In this document: positions 59,691 to 64,000 of the stretch, in pieces
How the letters are laid out: each line of letters begins with the position of its first letter
Numbering within the stretch: the first letter of the stretch is position 1
Source: Nymphaea colorata
Taxonomy: Eukaryota > Streptophyta > Magnoliopsida > Nymphaeales > Nymphaeaceae
NCBI RefSeq assembly: GCF_008831285.2
Contig: NC_045144.1
Coordinates: 15,797,858-15,861,857, forward strand
DNA: 64,000 nt
Direction: 5' to 3'
Position numbers and translations under genes: made by a program
Notes under the pieces: generated by a model
The model's database searches: none
Told to the model about the DNA's origin: nothing
Seen by the model: only the letters and a program-made list of their open reading frames with translations

Positions 59691-62600
59691 ATTAATCTGC
59701 CCTAATCTCTTTTAAGGTAAAACTGAACAATTAGACAATAGGTCCAAAAATAAAAACAAATGTTAATAAAGGAGCTTGTCCTAACTATTTAATATTCCAA
59801 AGGACCACCTAATGTAAATACTATTCAACAAATCTTATATGACTTTTGCTAATCTCTAGTGAGTTAGTGTCTGTAACAAATTGCTTTTTTATTTATTCAT
59901 TTTAGAAGCTGCGTAACTCCAATTCCTGGCTTTCCTTTGTTATATGAACTCCAACATTTGTAGGAACCTGAGAAGCTTGTTGTCGAGCCATCTCAAGATC
60001 GAGCTCAGTTAGTTCTAATTTATGATCCTAAATGAGCTGAGCTCGAGCATAATTACAGTTTATCAAATCTAGCTTGAGCTTAGTTCTACCTGACCCTGCT
60101 TTGAGCTTGACTTGGCTTGTGGACCTAGCTGTACATGCATAAAGGGCGTCCAAAAATCGCCTCCATGGTTTTACTGCGGGCATGTGGCTAATTAGTGGAA
60201 CATCAAATTTTCATCTGAAAGAACAATCGCATTCACTGTTCAGGGCAGTCAATTTCTCGCACACAGTGGGTCCCACAAGTGCCAGCATAAAGCTGGTCTG
60301 CTCTCGCAACCCCATGCACCAGAGACCACCTTAAGAATGTCCACATGACAATCTTATGAGGTAGCTTGTCATTAGCTGCTAAGTTACCTGTGCAATAGTT
60401 AATTATGCTTGTTTATGCTGGAACCCTTGTGTTAATAATCACTTATCAGTTAGAGCATATAATGCATTACGTTATGTGATAAAAAATAGTAACTTGTGGT
60501 GCTTGATCTATCTCAGATTTTCTAGATCATGCAAAAGTGCATTCGTTTTCTATTTATTTTTGTTGTTCTTACTTTATGGAGAGCTATTTATTAGATGAAA
60601 TATATTATTCAGTTAATCTCAATGTTATGGCCAGTTTCATCTGTAACTCAACAAGAAAAATCCCCAGGATATTTGTTTTCAACTTATTTTTGCAAGAATG
60701 TTAGGAAATGGCTTTAAAAAAATGTATATTATCATCTTCTGTGGAATTATCGGAAAGAGATAACATAAGAACAAAGTCTGCTTATTATTTGTGTAAATAC
60801 CTAAGAAAAACATTTTTATCTGCTATTCGTACACGGCTCTTTCTTCTCCGCGTGTAAGAAGAAACTGAAACCTTCATTTCTCTTCGTACCTTTTGTTTCC
60901 CAAGGATAGTGGTAGCTGGGTGAAAGTCCACTTTCTTGATAAAGCAATAAGACAGAGATGGAAAAGAAAAAAATCTGTTTCTTTTTCCAAGGTATGAAAG
61001 TAGAGAATACCTCTAGGTACGAACTCAATACAGTCACGTTCATCTGTATCTCAACTATTTAGTTCTTTAATATTTCTTCCAATAATATTTGGAACATCCT
61101 GTCATTCCAGAAGAAATTGTAAAAATTAAAAAATCACAATCTAAAATAAAGAGAAATGGGGCTGAAATAATTTTTTTTTAAAATTTTTATATATATTAAA
61201 CTAGAATTTTATAGATTTATATATAAATTTTTAAAGTTTTTAAAATATAAGGGAACGCCACCTGTTTATAACCCTTGATCGTTATAACCCAACGCCTAAT
61301 ATCATGCCCGCATATGTTGTTAAAAGTTATAATCGCTTGTCTTCAAGAAAAAATCTAAGTTGATGGAGTGCCATCGCTGGTCACCAGTTGGGGGTGGTGG
61401 GAAGTATATATCTCTCTATACCAAAATATACAATTAAAAGATTTCATCTTATATATCTTCCATTAAGGTGATCAAGAGGATTACGACCTGCTGTCTGGAA
61501 GGAGAACTGATTCACAATGTTCTCAGAGTCGAGGACTGCATTGGTGCTTGGCCAAGAGATGGTGTATAGTCACCTTGATATTGCGTTCACCCAATATAGT
61601 ACAACAGCATAGCCCCCATCAGAGTCGAACAAGTGACAAATTTGTTGTGCTACCTACTTAACAGCAGCGGAGTTACTTGATAGCTGGGTGGGCCACTGCC
61701 CACGCCAGCCATTCAAAAATTCCATTATAATGTCCTAACATCACATTGTTATGACCCTAAAATTATATGCAGTGTGCACCCCAAATTTGTGTCGCCAAGG
61801 CAAGTGCCCCACGATTAAAAAATCCTGGCTCCGCCACTGCTGCCTATGTTATGCTTCTTTGGGCAGATCTTGTATTTCCTAACTTCAGCCAATGAAGCTC
61901 CTGTAGGAATGGTTATTACTTGTCCACACCAGTACACCAACAACATCTCAACTTTCTCACGAAGTAACCTAATAAACTACCTAAAAAAGTAAATGTTTTT
62001 ACGCAGACTAAATATTAAACTATTTAATTAGACTATACGTTTTTTTAGTATATATAGTAAGAGAATGTATTTTCCAAGAAATATCGAACTACTCAATTGT
62101 TCCTTCTTATTCGCAAATTTTCTTTTAATTTTTTAATGGCAGTCACCATTAATTAATTCATAAGGAACCCTTCCACTTTCATGGTTTGAACTTTGATTCT
62201 CGCGAACTGTAGCCGACGGAGCTCTTGTTACTGGCGTTTATAATTTGTTCCCATCAGAGCAACTATACAACTTTGCAATGCATTGAATATTAACCACAGG
62301 CAGCAGCTGGAAACCATTAAAGTTTTGCTTTTGGAGAATACATTTTTATAAAATATGATATGGTTTTAAAAATTTACTCTATTTTTGTAGTCTTCTTTTG
62401 TTATGCATTCTAGTCTGAAATTTATAGTTTTTATATATTTCTAAAATTTCTTGAAGAGATTATATTTGAATTCCTTAGGATTTATTCTTATTAATGTTTT
62501 TTCTAAAATGAGATTTCCAAAATGTTTTTATTTAAAAAAAACAGTAACTTTGTGATTCTAGAACGAACAAAAAAAGAGACATTTAGCGTTTTTTCTCCAA

Positions 62601-63113
62601 CTTCTCTGGATAATTTAAAGAACATATATATAGATTTTATATGCAGATATAGGTTTTCGAAAGTTAATAAAAGATTTTTATACTTATGGAAAACATAAAT
62701 AATTCAAAAGCACATAACACTTATGTTTTGTTTTGCCTTACGGAGGTAAAGCACAACACCGAGTTGTCCCCAAGCACTGAAATAGGGCTTTCGGCGCTCT
62801 TTTCTGCACAGGAAAGGTTAAAAGGAAAAAAAATATATATAACGTGTAAAATTAAGAGGGCATTATAGTTAGTTTGATCACAATAATATTGTCTTCTTTC
62901 TAAATAGAATAGCACATGTGGCGCATTCCCCCACTAGCATGTACAAAAGTCAAAGTTTATTTATCAACATAATATAGCCACTTGATCACGCGCTTGCAAC
63001 GTCTGGGACTCATTCCTTTCTCAACCACACATTCCTGATCTCCAAGCTGACTTCTCGGTGAATATCTCAAGGAGAGGCAGCGGAGAGATTGAACACCTAG
63101 AGCTGGTGGAGAC
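59691..63113. other. AT-rich spacer upstream of the methyltransferase, no gene seen
   Basis: The segment 59990-60130 carries the gagctcgagc-type repeat, 61170-61260 an attaaactagaat-type scrap and 61662-61842 a MITE. Short open frames have no recognisable motifs. The immediate upstream region (62950-63113) should hold the promoter and leader of the methyltransferase; I could not pick a TATA box with confidence. Confidence 0.55.
61662..61842. mobile_element. hAT-like MITE, decayed copy
   Basis: It begins cagcagcggag and ends ctggctccgccactgctg, imperfectly inverted ends of the family, with gctgggtgggccactgccca near the left. Flanks cctactta and cctatgtt are too different to count as a target duplication. 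Confidence 0.6.
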
Positions 63114-64000
63114 ATGGGAAACGATGGAATCCCTCCAATGATGGGTGGGTGCGGAGAGAACAGCTACTTCCGCAATTCCACTCACCAGGTTCGTGATCAC
63201 CGTCTGTTCATCTTGTTGCTTAATTTGAGAAGCACCTATTCATCTTTTTTTTTTTTTTTAAATATTCTTTAGTTTATGCTTTAGAAGTCACGTCCATTTG
63301 CCTTTTTATCGACATGTATATTAATTTTCGATGGTCAGCCTCAAAGCCTCCAATGATGAGTAGATGGACGTTTTAAAATGTACGTTTCCGACGATGCATA
63401 TCAAAAGTACTTTATCCTAATATTAATCATTTTCAATATTCTCTTAACGACCTTCATGTTGAATAGATAATGTATTGACATCGTATGCAACATATGGATA
63501 TATTGCATACTTTATCATTACTCTAACACCATCTCTCTCTCTCATTTGTGCCTCTTCTGTTCGACATCACAGAGGCAAATGTATGAGGGCATAAAGGAGT
63601 TTGTAAGGAATGCGGTCCAAGCAAACTTTGACATTTCTCCCAGAGACAGTAAAGTAATCCGGATTGCAGATTTGGGCTGCTCTGTGGGTCCTAACACATT
63701 TTATGCTGTTCAATCCATCATTGATGCAATGTGTTCCACTCCGAGTATTTCCCAGTTAGCTCCAGCTGTTCCAGAGTTCCAAGTCTTCTTCAATGATCAG
63801 ATCGGTAATGATTTCAATATGTTATTCAACTCGCTGCGACTTCTGGAATGTCGATACTTCGTGGCAGGAGTTCCGGGATCATTTTATGAACGAATATTTC
63901 CTACCGCATCAATCCACTTTTTCAATTCAGCGGTGGCACTACACTGGCTTTCCAAGGCACCAGTTGGAGCGAGTAACAAGGGAAGGATCCACTATTATGG
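63114..64000 (+). CDS. SABATH-family carboxyl methyltransferase, first two exons, truncated by window edge
   Basis: SABATH enzymes use S-adenosylmethionine to methylate carboxyl groups of salicylate, benzoate, jasmonate, indole acetate or related acids, or nitrogen in caffeine synthesis. Exon 1 is 63114-63188 (25 codons, ending SYFRNSTHQ, the Tyr and Gln of the family N-terminal substrate and SAM contact motif). Intron 1 is 63189-63572 (gt-ag, phase 0). Exon 2 runs from 63573 to the edge. It shows the SAM-binding loop IADLGCSVGPNT (Asp58), VFFNDQIGNDFNMLF, GVPGSFYERIFP and SIHFFNSAVALHWLSKAPVG. The last is a variant of the usual 'SLHFVHSSYSLHWLSQVP'. About 167 residues are visible of the usual 350-390. 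The start is supported by the match to family length. Substrate cannot be told. Confidence 0.93.

Overview
The window is nuclear DNA of a flowering plant. It shows introns with plant splice signals, a callose synthase, a PPR gene relic, MEKK-like MAPKKKs of the plant type, a SABATH methyltransferase, Ty1/copia and hAT remnants, and very many (TA)n and (GA)n microsatellites in AT-rich spacer. I cannot fix the lineage from sequence alone. Genes are sparse: five intact or edge-truncated genes lie in 64 kb, and the rest is mostly decayed transposons and duplicated spacer.

Layout. 1-5.0 kb (minus): the first nine exons of a callose synthase running off the left edge, with a 2.55-kb first intron full of repeats. 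7.7-9.0 kb (minus): a PPR pseudogene. 11.5-14.1 kb: a decayed BED/DUF659 hAT transposon with recognisable ends and an imperfect 8-bp target duplication. 15.9-20 kb: spacer with two TIR elements seated inside (TA)n microsatellites and several short hAT-like MITEs. 21.9-23.0 kb (plus) and 35.8-36.9 kb (minus): two intronless MAPKKK17/18-like kinases, paralogues in inverted orientation about 13 kb apart, sharing promoter blocks. 41.0-42.4 kb: a cluster of gene scraps (one uncoupling-protein exon, one unassigned open frame, one UDP-glycosyltransferase piece). 42.8-50.5 kb: LTR debris and large tandem and microsatellite arrays. 50.6-54.6 kb (plus): a complete six-exon glutathionyl-hydroquinone reductase with a probable organelle transit peptide. 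56.2-59.7 kb (plus): a broken copia element with a nested MITE and a 1.6-kb insertion. 63.1 kb to the right edge (plus): the first two exons of a SABATH carboxyl methyltransferase.

The genes form no pathway; each is an independent housekeeping, stress or specialised-metabolism locus. The most informative points are: (i) the kinase pair with a shared CCAAT/TATA promoter layout and a 23-bp distal block differing at one base; (ii) a dispersed TIR element repeatedly flanked on both sides by (TA)n, resembling the microsatellite-targeting Micron elements of rice; (iii) a MITE family with CAGGGGCGGAGCC-type ends and 8-bp target duplications at four loci; (iv) an acceptor choice in the reductase gene that could switch between organellar and cytosolic forms; and (v) the gene-fragment cluster. 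Exon boundaries were read by eye from splice signals, reading frame and remembered family sequence; no alignment was run.
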